From a virus: a DNA stretch of 64,000 nucleotides. The notes below the pieces were generated by a model. That model was not told the origin of the DNA, ran no database searches, and saw only the letters and a program-made list of their open reading frames with translations. Location: IMG/VR virus record IMGVR_UViG_3300009159_008491, positions 1-64,000 of that record; one strand, 5' to 3'. Made by a program: the position numbers and the translations under genes. Below are positions 19,701 through 28,516 of the stretch, piece after piece. Numbering within the stretch: the stretch's first letter is position 1; each line of letters starts with the position of its first letter.

Positions 19701-20157
19701 TGCTGTTTGTAATAGAATTTAAATCAAGTTCAAAAGGAAAAAAATATTGACCCTTTTTTTTGCCATAAATATTTTTACTTAAATCTCCATTTGAAAAATC
19801 TAATGATTTACTTACTGAATTCCATGATGTTGCTGATAAACTAGAACTTTTATCATAAAACCAGAAAGGATAACTATTGTTTGTAAGACCCGTGCCAAGA
19901 TTTGTTGATGAATCACCAATTCTAAAATTTAATTGTAAATTATTGCAATTTCCCCATTTAGATTCAACCTTACCATATAAACAAAATTTTGCAGAAGCAT
20001 TTCTTTCTTCTTCAAATTTTATTGACATATCAAAAAGATTATCAGCTTTATCAGGTTTTAAAATATTTTTTTCTCCCGATAATTCTGAATTAATGTATAA
20101 TGCAATATTTTTTGCATTTACATAATCTTTACTTGGTAATAATTGTTTATCGCTCAT
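16762..20157 (-). CDS. Large structural protein with Calx-beta-like domains
   Basis: 1131 residues. Residues about 230-345 fit a Calx-beta domain: ITFTEGDPNQ at the start, alternating strands, and an acidic loop NDDFYVEKLERLTLQIVP typical of the Ca-binding DD..E..E motif. A second divergent copy follows (STVTFNSQSYQFLEP onward). Calx-beta domains occur in large extracellular adhesion proteins and in phage receptor-binding proteins. The rest is beta-rich and Asn/Thr-rich. Only three bases separate its start from the stop of the 1174-residue gene. I infer a peripheral baseplate or fibre protein, perhaps calcium-stabilised. Confidence 0.6.
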   Translation of the reverse strand: MSDKQLLPSKDYVNAKNIALYINSELSGEKNILKPDKADNLFDMSIKFEEERNASAKFCLYGKVESKWGNCNNLQLNFRIGDSSTNLGTGLTNNSYPFWFYDKSSSLSATSWNSVSKSLDFSNGDLSKNIYGKKKGQYFFPFELDLNSITNSNKSIYVKINDIVNSLYSEQEFPFLYFNEESKVLEYGSEIAEILDDGNILEINNNYPFFYDRHWLRRELEPTGPPFVYFPQSNITFTEGDPNQSDFTNNKIIQFDVALSKPPRGVERIKLSVVYGLDKDFNEYTNVTVPQDVVLNFNNIEWNSTSASTVQKISLRLNDDFYVEKLERLTLQIVPILGVLPDPEKAQMMSIYIEDNDIPSTVTFNSQSYQFLEPRQDIDPLIIPITLNLDKKLLVPNQSLELYIDEAETDCLSTFGFLDPNSTAYTNSHKFEFNQVDLSYSTNFYFISRRSDDLQTKITLRLRNFTSNVVPGNLNQSNDNKFVLYVDKNIDKNYVQINIPFDKQSGKAVLRSVFNKPLDPNYYNKFGSYKDYITKLQTFDGSSFGNILANTIITGNIQPYKFRDLVFEDFFKINIKNLGGRIVFDGNTYDNGDTLSLNVYSGFSTSVSSGQFIYDGSQFILKLPANDNFEYFEGFPGIGSNILGLNLSGASIWGFQKVNYQIEIQNQTYNYIPSVSPTNDDFKTTNLLTIKIYNGIFRNNNYNFEESFYVNAGNDNKKEVYYTTTQLQNLNTQIEFKTEEINKEISITNEVANYSAPYSIPKPYNLYFSPNKIYYPGIVIIPKGSVIPAGFSPDDASTSAKIFLNKDVVGIENDFNTASTTNPNILSFPCSDYTIPLDPNAILNTNTFDFGQLIVQAGYYLKTFTDVNANPQTNTIDSFVAATKYFSSNTPSWLKNGFLYTWSQANINTKNQAVIEIVNEGVIPVKILDTIINPREKLWLSEYAISTSNSGGLVKNVVTPLDQLVLKLPTNYNFKRTINNVTLNKFTTSKYKVSFLNFVLYNESDGLPSNKIINQTIPPFEIIANINIAGGAPRFNEERFYLTSVFNNRVLVNTRLRLTQPPLFVCDPTILNVRVLSQDPNINKSFIVHGFIATASNTAARKAIGFSAIPVSQRGPSCSDNGITWIKSNDF

Positions 20158-20160
20158 TTT

Positions 20161-23100
20161 TTAAAATGCTTTACTATAATCTAATACAACAGAATCATAT
20201 TCATATTCCATATAATATGCTTGATTTCCTATTCCTTTTGCATTGTTTTCATACATTTTTGTAGGTTGAAATACCATTATAGGTCCTCCTTCATTTATTC
20301 TTTTTTCATAATCTTGAAAATAATAATTTCCGAAATATGGAACATTAACCTTAAAATCAAGTTTAGCAGATTCTTTTACATCATCACCTACATAAGGTAA
20401 TGGCCCTCTTGCTTTTAAATATTTTGCACCTAATGCAAAACAACTATTTCCGGGAGGAACACAATAATTCATTCCATTTATGAAAACACCATAATTATTT
20501 TGATCTCTATAATCTGAATTAAATACTTCTGGATTTTTTACAAATACATCTCTAATTTCATTCCATAATCTATTTCTTACTGTTTTATTAAAAAACACAA
20601 TTGATCCAAAAATTAATCCAGTAGGACTAAAAAAATTAAGTGCAGCAGTAATAAAAATATATGCAGATGCTATCGCTTCACCTAAATCTTTTAAACTTAT
20701 TCCTTCTGCAGTGTCAAAATCTTTTACAGCACTACATCTATCACCTCCCAAACCAACTTGTCTTGGTATTAATGAAGTTAAATAATAATCTTTAATATTC
20801 TCTTCTGTTCCAACAGCATATTTATATATTGGTTGAACCCATCCACCAATTGCTGTAAAACCTCTAGGTGTTCTTGCGCTACCCATATAAATTAAATAAG
20901 ATGCTCCTTCATAAGTATTATTATTAGGGTCATATTTATCATTTGCAGGAAGAATTAACTCAGCATTATTAGAAATTTGAATCTCTACTCTATCATTCCA
21001 ATCACCACTTGGAATTGATTCTTTTCCATTGATAAATACTTTTGTAGTACCTATATTTAAAACATATATATTAAGTAATGAATTAAAATCACAAAATTGA
21101 ACATTACAATCTTGAACAAAATCTTTATCTGGTTCAGGTTTGTATTCACCTATATCAAGCCTAATAAAACAATCTGCTTTATTTCCTATTCCACCACTTC
21201 CACATTTGTTAGCTTTGCATTTCCATCTGTTACTATCGCCAGCTTTTGATTGATCAAGTATAATTCGTTGAAACTTGAAAGTTGCATACTTTTCTGTAAA
21301 AGGAGGCTTTTTAGGATTATTGTAATAAGGTTTTTCAATTCTATACATACTTAATCCTCCAAATTTGGAGAAAAAATCTGCTCTTGCTCCCATTTGTAAA
21401 GTTATTTCATCAAGATAATTATATATTGAAAAATAGTATGAATTATATTCGGATGGACTTTGATAAACTGAAAGATAATCATGATTAGCTAATGGATCAT
21501 AATCATTTTCTAATAGGTGATCGCCCCAATTTTCATTTTTTATTCTAGGCCATCCTCTTGGTCTTAACCAATAAGCATATCCAGCTTCTAATCTTTGCCA
21601 TTTTTCTCCATTGTTAGCTGGTTTCCCATCTCTGGAATCTGGATATTTATCTAAATCAAAACCAGTTACTCCGGGCTTATATCCATTGGACCATTCAGTG
21701 GCCCAATCGGACTCTCCTTCATATAACCAAATTTCATTTTTTGTTACTTCTCTTGAAAAATTATTTCCAGCGAATGTATTTTGAAAAGTTTGAAGGCCAT
21801 ATCCATTTGCATTTGTTCCCCAAGCATCAGATCCGCCAGCTAAATCTCCATCTAAAAATCTAGGTTCTAAAAAGAACTGACCCGGTGTGAGTTGATAATT
21901 ATGAACTACACCATTTCTATTAATAATATCAGTATTTAAAATTGGTTGATTATCTGGAGTAAATTTTTTTAATGGATTAGGTACAAAAGGTTTTTTTGTT
22001 ACTATGTAATTTTCAGGATATGTTAAAGACCATGGTTTTTCATAAGGGAATTTACCTATTCCGGAACCGGGAAGTGGTTGATTATCTTCTTTATACCATT
22101 CTTTATATCTATTTAAATCATAGTGATTAGCTTTGTAATATTTACCATTCCCTTCAGAATCTGTTGGCCAACTTTCTTCATAACCCGTCACTTGATAAGA
22201 AATAGTAGGATCTGGAAAAGCAGTTTTAATTTGATATGCCCCTAACCAAACACCTTTATTTCCATTGGTATCTGTTCCGTCTGGATCATATAAATTTGCA
22301 GGTAATTTAAAAGCATTATAATTTGTTGTAAAATATTCTATTTTATTTCCTTTTATTTTAAATTCTTCATTCCAAGCGCATTTAAGATCTAAATTTTTAT
22401 CAAATATGTCTATTATTTTTACTAATTCTATTTTTGCTGGATTTACAACATCAAAAGGTTTAGTCATGTCCCTTATAAAAACAGTAAATGGATTTGTTAC
22501 TCCAGCTGTTCTCAGCTCTTCTAATATTTTTGGCGTAGAATCAATAGCTTGATTTGAAATATTTGTTGGATTACCAACTTTTGAAGAAATAGGAAATGTA
22601 AAATAAGTTATCCATTTTCTTAAATCTAATACTATCGCTAAATCAACTTGTGTATATCCTGTTTGTATTTCACCCCATGAAGGAACTATGTTTATAGGGA
22701 ATTGATTAAAATATAAATGTGGTATGTTAGAAACATTTGGATCATCTAGTGTAGAATAAGGGAAAAAATTTAAAGCAACTTCTTCTGGCTCTAATCCTTG
22801 TTTTAGCAAATCAATTTCAACCATTAATGTTTGTTGTCCAACTGGAACTCCATGTAATACAAATTCTCCATTTTCGTTAGTTAAGGATGTGTATTTATAT
22901 TTTGGAGGAATAGTATCATTTTCAACATCTTTCGGCGAATATTTTGTATCTGTTAAGAATGATTGAAAGCTTCCATAACTTGTTATATTATTTGAATTTA
23001 AATTTTCAAATAAATTCATTCTAATTCTATTACCATCTTGATCAACAGATCCTATGGATGGTATTTCATCACTTGGATTAAATATTCCTACTGAAGCATT

Positions 23101-23685
23101 TTTTATGGGTATTCTTAATTTGTTTCCACTATCATCAATAATAACTTGAATTGCTTCTATTTTTCCATATAAAACTCCAGTATCATTTGTGAATTTTGCT
23201 CCTTCATTAAAAGGGACATTATATATATTTAAAGTATCTAAAGTATCTATACTTCTATTTAATTTAACATTTAAAAAATAATCATTATATTGAGATTCTT
23301 CAAAAAATACAGTTGAAAAATTGTTTGAATTAACACCTGTTGCACCAGAAGTAGAATCAGTATTTATTTTTTGTACATAATTGCCTGTAATAAATTGTTT
23401 ATCTTCATCAGTAAAAATTTGATTTAAAGCTTCATTGTGTACTACTGTTCCAGAATAAACTTTATAACCAGAAGTAATAGAAGAAAGCGGTATATTGTAA
23501 TTATTTGGATCTAGTCCAAATTTAGTTTCTACAGAAGATTGAACTAATTTTAAAGGAACATTATTAGTATCTGCTATAACATAATACAAAGAATTATCAT
23601 CAGAGGTTTGTCCACTGTAATTTGTAAAATATTTTATTGTTGTTTTTGGCGCTTCACCTTTAAAGAAAATTTCTTCTTGTTTCAT
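20161..23685 (-). CDS. Very large baseplate/tail protein with CarboxypepD_reg-like domain
   Basis: 1174 residues. A segment near 215-310 ends in TSLTNENGEFVLHGVPVGQQTLMVE when read in parts (NENGEFVLHGVPVG is the key piece), the signature of a carboxypeptidase-regulatory or transthyretin-like beta-sandwich. A cysteine-rich patch (KCKANKCGSGG, then CNVQFCDF) near 820-870 may bind metal or form disulfides. A hydrophobic stretch near 1020-1050 (ASAYIFITAALNFF, GLIFGSIVFF) could be a membrane-interacting segment. Many Trp/Tyr/Gly segments suggest an extended beta-rich virion protein. It sits between the DNRLRE-like protein and the Calx-beta protein. The exact counterpart in T4 is not identifiable. 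Confidence 0.55.
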   Translation of the reverse strand: MKQEEIFFKGEAPKTTIKYFTNYSGQTSDDNSLYYVIADTNNVPLKLVQSSVETKFGLDPNNYNIPLSSITSGYKVYSGTVVHNEALNQIFTDEDKQFITGNYVQKINTDSTSGATGVNSNNFSTVFFEESQYNDYFLNVKLNRSIDTLDTLNIYNVPFNEGAKFTNDTGVLYGKIEAIQVIIDDSGNKLRIPIKNASVGIFNPSDEIPSIGSVDQDGNRIRMNLFENLNSNNITSYGSFQSFLTDTKYSPKDVENDTIPPKYKYTSLTNENGEFVLHGVPVGQQTLMVEIDLLKQGLEPEEVALNFFPYSTLDDPNVSNIPHLYFNQFPINIVPSWGEIQTGYTQVDLAIVLDLRKWITYFTFPISSKVGNPTNISNQAIDSTPKILEELRTAGVTNPFTVFIRDMTKPFDVVNPAKIELVKIIDIFDKNLDLKCAWNEEFKIKGNKIEYFTTNYNAFKLPANLYDPDGTDTNGNKGVWLGAYQIKTAFPDPTISYQVTGYEESWPTDSEGNGKYYKANHYDLNRYKEWYKEDNQPLPGSGIGKFPYEKPWSLTYPENYIVTKKPFVPNPLKKFTPDNQPILNTDIINRNGVVHNYQLTPGQFFLEPRFLDGDLAGGSDAWGTNANGYGLQTFQNTFAGNNFSREVTKNEIWLYEGESDWATEWSNGYKPGVTGFDLDKYPDSRDGKPANNGEKWQRLEAGYAYWLRPRGWPRIKNENWGDHLLENDYDPLANHDYLSVYQSPSEYNSYYFSIYNYLDEITLQMGARADFFSKFGGLSMYRIEKPYYNNPKKPPFTEKYATFKFQRIILDQSKAGDSNRWKCKANKCGSGGIGNKADCFIRLDIGEYKPEPDKDFVQDCNVQFCDFNSLLNIYVLNIGTTKVFINGKESIPSGDWNDRVEIQISNNAELILPANDKYDPNNNTYEGASYLIYMGSARTPRGFTAIGGWVQPIYKYAVGTEENIKDYYLTSLIPRQVGLGGDRCSAVKDFDTAEGISLKDLGEAIASAYIFITAALNFFSPTGLIFGSIVFFNKTVRNRLWNEIRDVFVKNPEVFNSDYRDQNNYGVFINGMNYCVPPGNSCFALGAKYLKARGPLPYVGDDVKESAKLDFKVNVPYFGNYYFQDYEKRINEGGPIMVFQPTKMYENNAKGIGNQAYYMEYEYDSVVLDYSKAF

Positions 23686-23733
23686 TATTAAATTTTTATT
23701 CTAAAATATTAACTTTATCAAAAAAATAATTAA

Positions 23734-25170
23734 TTAATAATCCTGAGGATAAAGTTTATCAACTATTTTAAATGATAATTTTTCAGCTATGATTCTTCTT
23801 GTTCCAAGCTCATTTATTCTAAATGTAATTTGGTAATTTTGATTTGTTAATAACCAAGAAGTATCTAAATCTAAAAATGATTTTGCACAACCGTCAATTA
23901 CTGCTGAATTACAAGGTGTCCATGAAATAAGTTCAACGACATTATTCATACTTAACCTATATTCTAAACCGTAATTGGTTTTAGGATTTTTTAGAGTATA
24001 GTTTACTCTCGTATCAGCATAAATTCTTATTAATTCATCAGTTTGTAATGTATCATTATTATTAAGACCATATGTTGTTACCACATAATCATTAATACTT
24101 CTTGAATTATTTGTGTAATAATTTTGATTTATATCAAAAAACTGTGTAAAATCTGTTTGATCATATCCGGGATTAAAAGTGACTCCTGGCCAAACATCTT
24201 TATATCTTTGACCCGGAGTAGCACCACTCATCCAAACATCAATATAATACACTCCTTTTGAAAGTTGTTGTGGAACTAAACCAGTAAATACATTGGCATT
24301 CCCCTGTGTTTTAATACTTACTGTTCCAGCTGAATAAAAGTTTACAGCTTGATTTCCTGAAAAAGTATAAAGAAATAATCTGCAAGGTCTATTATTGGTA
24401 ACCGTTGTTCTTTCATCGTTTATTGTTTGGTTATAATTAACTTCTAGATATGGTTTAAATGCTGAATTTGTTTTTTGAGTTAAAAAAGAAGCAATATTTC
24501 TCGTATTTCCACTTTCTAGTTCATATGGTCTAGAAAAAGCAATCCCAATTCCATAATTTTGAGAACCACCTGATAACCAATTATTTACCATGTTGGTAAC
24601 ATCTATATTTATGTCTTCACTTCCAAGTTGAAAATGTTGCGTTGAATAAAAAGGAGTTGAAGCTGTAGGATTATTATAAACACCCGGCTCACTCCAAGGA
24701 TCATTTGATTTTGCGTAATTCCAATTAGAGTATCCCGTTAATCTTAAATTTCCAGATGCTTTTAATAGATAACTCATTTCAAATAAATCATAACCTCTTC
24801 CTTCGTCCCAGTCTTTATTAATAGGAAAAGCAATTAAATCAAAAGATGAAGCAATTGCTTTATTTAAAGTAGCATTTTGATATTCCGGTATTAAAATTTT
24901 ATCTGAAGGAACTGCATTTTTAAGAACTATTTTATAAGATTGAACGGTTCCGGAATTAATAGTTAAATCATTGAAATTTGATAATAAATTAGAAAAATCA
25001 AAATATAAAAGTAATCTACTTATATTATTTTCTCTATAAACATTATTTTTACTAAATCCACCTCCATAAAAAATATCAGAAACTGGATTCTGAGATGAAT
25101 TTATGTACTCAAATTCTGAGCCACTTGCTATTGTGTTGCTTTTGCTTGGATAAATACGATAAACAGACAT
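23734..25170 (-). CDS. DNRLRE-domain-like baseplate/fibre protein
   Basis: 478 residues. The first 250 resemble a DNRLRE beta-sandwich: an N-terminal SRLLLYFDFSNLLS strand, a segment DINVTNMVNNWLSGG (the usual V..W..G motif before the last strands), then ASFLTQKTNSAFKPYLEVNY, the typical closing strand. DNRLRE domains are common in secreted adhesive proteins. The rest is beta-rich and may be Ig-like. The gene heads the long minus-strand series and is divergent from gp25, with a 68-base shared promoter region. I infer a baseplate-periphery or receptor-facing protein. Confidence 0.65.
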   Translation of the reverse strand: MSVYRIYPSKSNTIASGSEFEYINSSQNPVSDIFYGGGFSKNNVYRENNISRLLLYFDFSNLLSNFNDLTINSGTVQSYKIVLKNAVPSDKILIPEYQNATLNKAIASSFDLIAFPINKDWDEGRGYDLFEMSYLLKASGNLRLTGYSNWNYAKSNDPWSEPGVYNNPTASTPFYSTQHFQLGSEDINIDVTNMVNNWLSGGSQNYGIGIAFSRPYELESGNTRNIASFLTQKTNSAFKPYLEVNYNQTINDERTTVTNNRPCRLFLYTFSGNQAVNFYSAGTVSIKTQGNANVFTGLVPQQLSKGVYYIDVWMSGATPGQRYKDVWPGVTFNPGYDQTDFTQFFDINQNYYTNNSRSINDYVVTTYGLNNNDTLQTDELIRIYADTRVNYTLKNPKTNYGLEYRLSMNNVVELISWTPCNSAVIDGCAKSFLDLDTSWLLTNQNYQITFRINELGTRRIIAEKLSFKIVDKLYPQDY

Positions 25171-25238
25171 TTTTTTTATTTTTTTATAAATAGAACAATA
25201 AAAAAATCAATAATTTTTTAATCATATATTTATTAATA
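25171..25238. promoter_or_regulatory. Divergent promoter region with TATAAATA-type late boxes
   Basis: TATAAATA, the T4 late-promoter consensus, reads on the plus strand at 25185-25192, 46 bases before the gp25-like start. AATAAATA reads on the minus strand at 25234-25227, 56 bases before the divergent 478-residue gene. A near-identical arrangement occurs at 52541-52605. A gp55-like sigma factor in the window (31216-32100) makes this plausible, but AT richness alone yields many such strings. Confidence 0.4.
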
Positions 25239-25628
25239 ATGGCAAAGACAATTAATATAAAGTTCCCTTTCAAAGACACCTATGATGGAGGTGTTTTTGC
25301 TAGTACTATTACTTCTGAGACAGCATATCAATCAGATTTAATTTCTCTTTTAACAACAAAAAGAGGTCAAAGAGTAATGAGATCTAAACTATATTCACCA
25401 ATTTATGATTATTTAATGGAACCATTAGATGATATTACCCAACAAGAACTTAGGAGAGATATTGACGCAAAAGTTAGAGAATATATACCTCAAATTGAAA
25501 TAAAAAAAATTAAGTTTAGTCCAGATTATGAAAATAATGCATTAGGAATTAAAATTATTTACATTATAAAAGAATTTTTTAGTATTGAAAAAACACTGGA
25601 ACTTTCATTCCCAACTGATATACAATAA
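25239..25628 (+). CDS. gp25-like baseplate wedge protein
   Basis: 129 residues, a normal length for the GPW/gp25 family (T4 gp25 is about 130). Family hallmarks are visible: an N-terminal strand and loop region, SLLTTKRGQRVMRSKLYSP (the conserved turn before the core helix), DDITQQELRRDI, and a C-terminal beta hairpin. These proteins nucleate baseplate wedge assembly and bear the lysozyme-like fold shared with type VI secretion TssE. It is followed five bases later by the gp6-like gene, a widely conserved pairing in contractile tails. The divergent upstream region carries a late-promoter-like box. Confidence 0.9.
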   Translation: MAKTINIKFPFKDTYDGGVFASTITSETAYQSDLISLLTTKRGQRVMRSKLYSPIYDYLMEPLDDITQQELRRDIDAKVREYIPQIEIKKIKFSPDYENNALGIKIIYIIKEFFSIEKTLELSFPTDIQ

Positions 25629-25633
25629 TTACA

Positions 25634-27490
25634 ATGGCCAATTTATCACCGAAATTAAATTACATAAATAAAGATTATGAAAGCATAAGAAAGGATATTA
25701 TTGATATTCTTAAGGTTTATTATCCAGATCAATTTCAAGATTTTAATGTTACCAGCATTGGAATGTCAATGGTGGATTTACTTGCTTATGTTGGAGATAT
25801 TCTTTCTTATAATACAGATAAAAGATTTAATGAATTATTTCTAGATGGGGTTACTGAAAGAAATGCTGTTTTTAGATTAGCAAAAACTTTTGGATACAAA
25901 CCAGTTGGTAACCGTCCTGCAATTACGCTTTGTGATATAACAATTTCGGTTCCTACAACTGCAACTGGTCCAGATTTAGCTTATTTGCCAATTTTCCGAT
26001 CAGGAGTTCAAGCAAAAGGTAATGGACAAATTTATGAAACAGTAGCTGAAATTGATTTTAGTAGCGATTTTTCTTCAACTGGGGTTGCTAATAGAATTAT
26101 TATTCCTGTTTTTAATTCAAATCAAGATATAATAAGATATGAGGTTACTAAGAGAGAATTATTTAAAGCTGGTTCTACTGTAATTTATAAAAAAGAAATA
26201 AGTCCTGATGAGGCTGCTACTCCTTTCTTTGAAATAACGTTACCAGAAACCAATATATTAGAAATCGTTTCAATTATAAATAAGCCCGGACAAGGATATC
26301 AGGGAAATCCCACTTATCAAGAATTTAATGATATTAATTTAAAATATTGGGAAGTTGATTATCTAGCTCAATCAAAAGTTTTTATTGAAGATAGTAATGT
26401 TGGACCAAATAACGGTATTTATGCTGGAAAATGGTTAGATGTACCACAAAGATTTACTAAAGAATATATGTCAAATGGAAGACATAAATTAACATTTGGT
26501 GGTGGTGTTAATAATTATCTAGCATACGAAAACTATCTTTCTAATATAAATATTTATAATGATGGTTTTATTGATATATCTGATGTTCTAAATAATGATG
26601 CATTAGGTACAAAATTACAACCAACTTCTACTGTGTATGTTTTATATAGAGTGGGGGGTGGAAGTATATCAAATGTTGGTGCTGGTGCTTTAACTAGTAT
26701 AGGTAATGTATCTTCTGTTTTTTCTGGCGGAGATCCAAATACAATTCAAAATATACTTGCTACAATTAAAATAAATAATCCTTTACCCGGAAATGGTGGT
26801 ACTGATCCACAATCAGTGGATGAAATAAAATTTTATGTAGCGTCTAATTATGCAGCTCAAGATAGATGTGTTACACTTTCTGACTATATAGCCAGAGTAA
26901 ATCAGATTGGTGGTAAGTTTGGAGCACCATTCAGAACTTGGGGCCAACTTGAAGATAATAAAGTAAAATTATACATATTATCAAAAGATGCCAACGGAAG
27001 ATTAAATAATATTTCTAATTCATATATAAAAAATAATTTAGTAGAATATTTGAAAGAATATAGGATGTTAAATGATTTTGTTGAGGTAAATGATGGGGCA
27101 ATAATTAATTTACAAATGGAAGTGGATCTTTATGTTGATAAGCAATATAATTCAAATGAAATAAAATTAGCTGCTATTGATGCTATTAAAGGGTTTATGA
27201 ATATTAATAAGTGGACATTTAATCAAAACATTTATATTTCTCAAATTACTGATATATTGAAAAATATTCCGGGAATTGTAAACGTTGTTGATATTAGAAC
27301 ATATAATATGGAAGGTGGTAATTATTCTAACACATTAATACCACAAGCTATTGGTAGTAGGTTATCTGTAATAGGAACATCAATATATAGAACTGAGATA
27401 CAGTATGTAGATAATGCAGTTTTTGGTAGCTCTGTATCAATGTTTGAAATTAAATTCCCTGATAACGATATTAAAATTCGTGTAGCTTAA
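25634..27490 (+). CDS. gp6-like baseplate wedge protein (Baseplate_J family)
   Basis: 618 residues, close to T4 gp6 (about 660). The N-terminus is diagnostic: LNYINKDYESIRKDIID, then MSMVDLLAYVGDILSYNTDK and AKTFGYKPVGNRPA. This is the pattern of gp6/gpJ-type wedge subunits that form the baseplate iris around the hub. The C-terminal part (SLSDYIARVNQIGG region, ITDILKNIPGIVNVVDI) fits the gpJ core. It directly follows gp25. Its stop shares a TTAA with the stop of the convergent gp5-like gene (27487-27489), so the two transcripts meet with no spacer. Confidence 0.9.
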   Translation: MANLSPKLNYINKDYESIRKDIIDILKVYYPDQFQDFNVTSIGMSMVDLLAYVGDILSYNTDKRFNELFLDGVTERNAVFRLAKTFGYKPVGNRPAITLCDITISVPTTATGPDLAYLPIFRSGVQAKGNGQIYETVAEIDFSSDFSSTGVANRIIIPVFNSNQDIIRYEVTKRELFKAGSTVIYKKEISPDEAATPFFEITLPETNILEIVSIINKPGQGYQGNPTYQEFNDINLKYWEVDYLAQSKVFIEDSNVGPNNGIYAGKWLDVPQRFTKEYMSNGRHKLTFGGGVNNYLAYENYLSNINIYNDGFIDISDVLNNDALGTKLQPTSTVYVLYRVGGGSISNVGAGALTSIGNVSSVFSGGDPNTIQNILATIKINNPLPGNGGTDPQSVDEIKFYVASNYAAQDRCVTLSDYIARVNQIGGKFGAPFRTWGQLEDNKVKLYILSKDANGRLNNISNSYIKNNLVEYLKEYRMLNDFVEVNDGAIINLQMEVDLYVDKQYNSNEIKLAAIDAIKGFMNINKWTFNQNIYISQITDILKNIPGIVNVVDIRTYNMEGGNYSNTLIPQAIGSRLSVIGTSIYRTEIQYVDNAVFGSSVSMFEIKFPDNDIKIRVA

Positions 27491-28515
27491 TTTAATCTTA
27501 CGTGATTAGATAAAATCTGAGCAGATAAGAAATTTTTATTTCTAAATCTCTGTAATTCAAAAGCAAAATTATTTGGTAGAGCAGGAGACTGTGGAGTATG
27601 AATATGTGTAAACATATAACTAATAATTAAATATAAAATATTTACCAATTCATCTCCTAATACTGCAGGATGTAAAGTTTTAGCTTCTTCACCAAAATCA
27701 TTTAATCTAGGATTATAAGCTAATTCAGCTGTTGCGCTAGATATTTTTCTAAATTTCCCTTCTGGTGATATTAAATTTATATTAGAAGCTTTTATGTTTT
27801 GTTGTGAAAAAGGTTCAAAAGTTGCATTTAATTCAGCATCTGCTAGTCTTACACCACTAGTTGCTATAGGTTGTTCAACTATTTTTAATTCTATTTGACA
27901 AGGATAATCTGTGTTCTCTTTAAAATCAAGAAGGTTTTGGAATATACCAGTTCTTAATTTAACCTGATTATTTCCTAAAACAAGATCACTATTTTTTCTG
28001 CCTTGAAAAGCTATTTCATCTTGTTTAGCAAATAAAGTTCCAGCATCATTGTCGTTTCTTGTTGATGGGCTTCCACCTATTTGATTTCCATTTAAAGAAG
28101 CTTTATTATATATTGCTTGTGCTGATGCAAAACTTTGAAATTCTAATTTTGTTTGTTGGTTTATAACTGGTCCTATCCAATATCTTGCTGATGTTGGATC
28201 AGATGGGTTTTCTAATAATAATAAAACAGTTTCACCTATTTGTGGCCTCACATGCATAAATTCTGGCAATAGAGGAATACATATCGGCATTTGTTCTAAA
28301 CTTGCATCTTTATCTTTTCCGGCATAAATACGTCCTTCATTATTTAAATTTACAATCTCTGCTTTAATACGATTATATCCTGCATTATCAGAAACTTCTC
28401 TTACTATTGCTGGGTATATTAATCTTTGACTTTGATTTCCGGGAATTCTATGAAAAGCTTGCCCGTTAGTTGTCATAAGGGACTCGGCTAGATTTGTAAA
28501 TACATTTTTTCCCAT
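27487..28515 (-). CDS. gp5/gpV-type baseplate hub OB-fold protein
   Basis: 342 residues. The N-terminal half fits the OB-fold of tail-hub needle proteins: RLIYPAIVREVSDNAGYNRIKA, then MPICIPLLPEFMHVRPQIGETVLLLLE and SARYWIGP. Proteins of this type (T4 gp5, P2 gpV) seat on the gp27-like hub and lead to the membrane-piercing spike. No lysozyme domain and no long beta-helix triplets are visible, so cell-wall lysis must be supplied elsewhere. A C-terminal ordered segment (HIHTPQSPALPNN) may bind metal. The 54-residue coiled-coil gene ends one base upstream of its start. Confidence 0.75.
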   Translation of the reverse strand: MGKNVFTNLAESLMTTNGQAFHRIPGNQSQRLIYPAIVREVSDNAGYNRIKAEIVNLNNEGRIYAGKDKDASLEQMPICIPLLPEFMHVRPQIGETVLLLLENPSDPTSARYWIGPVINQQTKLEFQSFASAQAIYNKASLNGNQIGGSPSTRNDNDAGTLFAKQDEIAFQGRKNSDLVLGNNQVKLRTGIFQNLLDFKENTDYPCQIELKIVEQPIATSGVRLADAELNATFEPFSQQNIKASNINLISPEGKFRKISSATAELAYNPRLNDFGEEAKTLHPAVLGDELVNILYLIISYMFTHIHTPQSPALPNNFAFELQRFRNKNFLSAQILSNHVRLN

Positions 28516-28516
28516 T

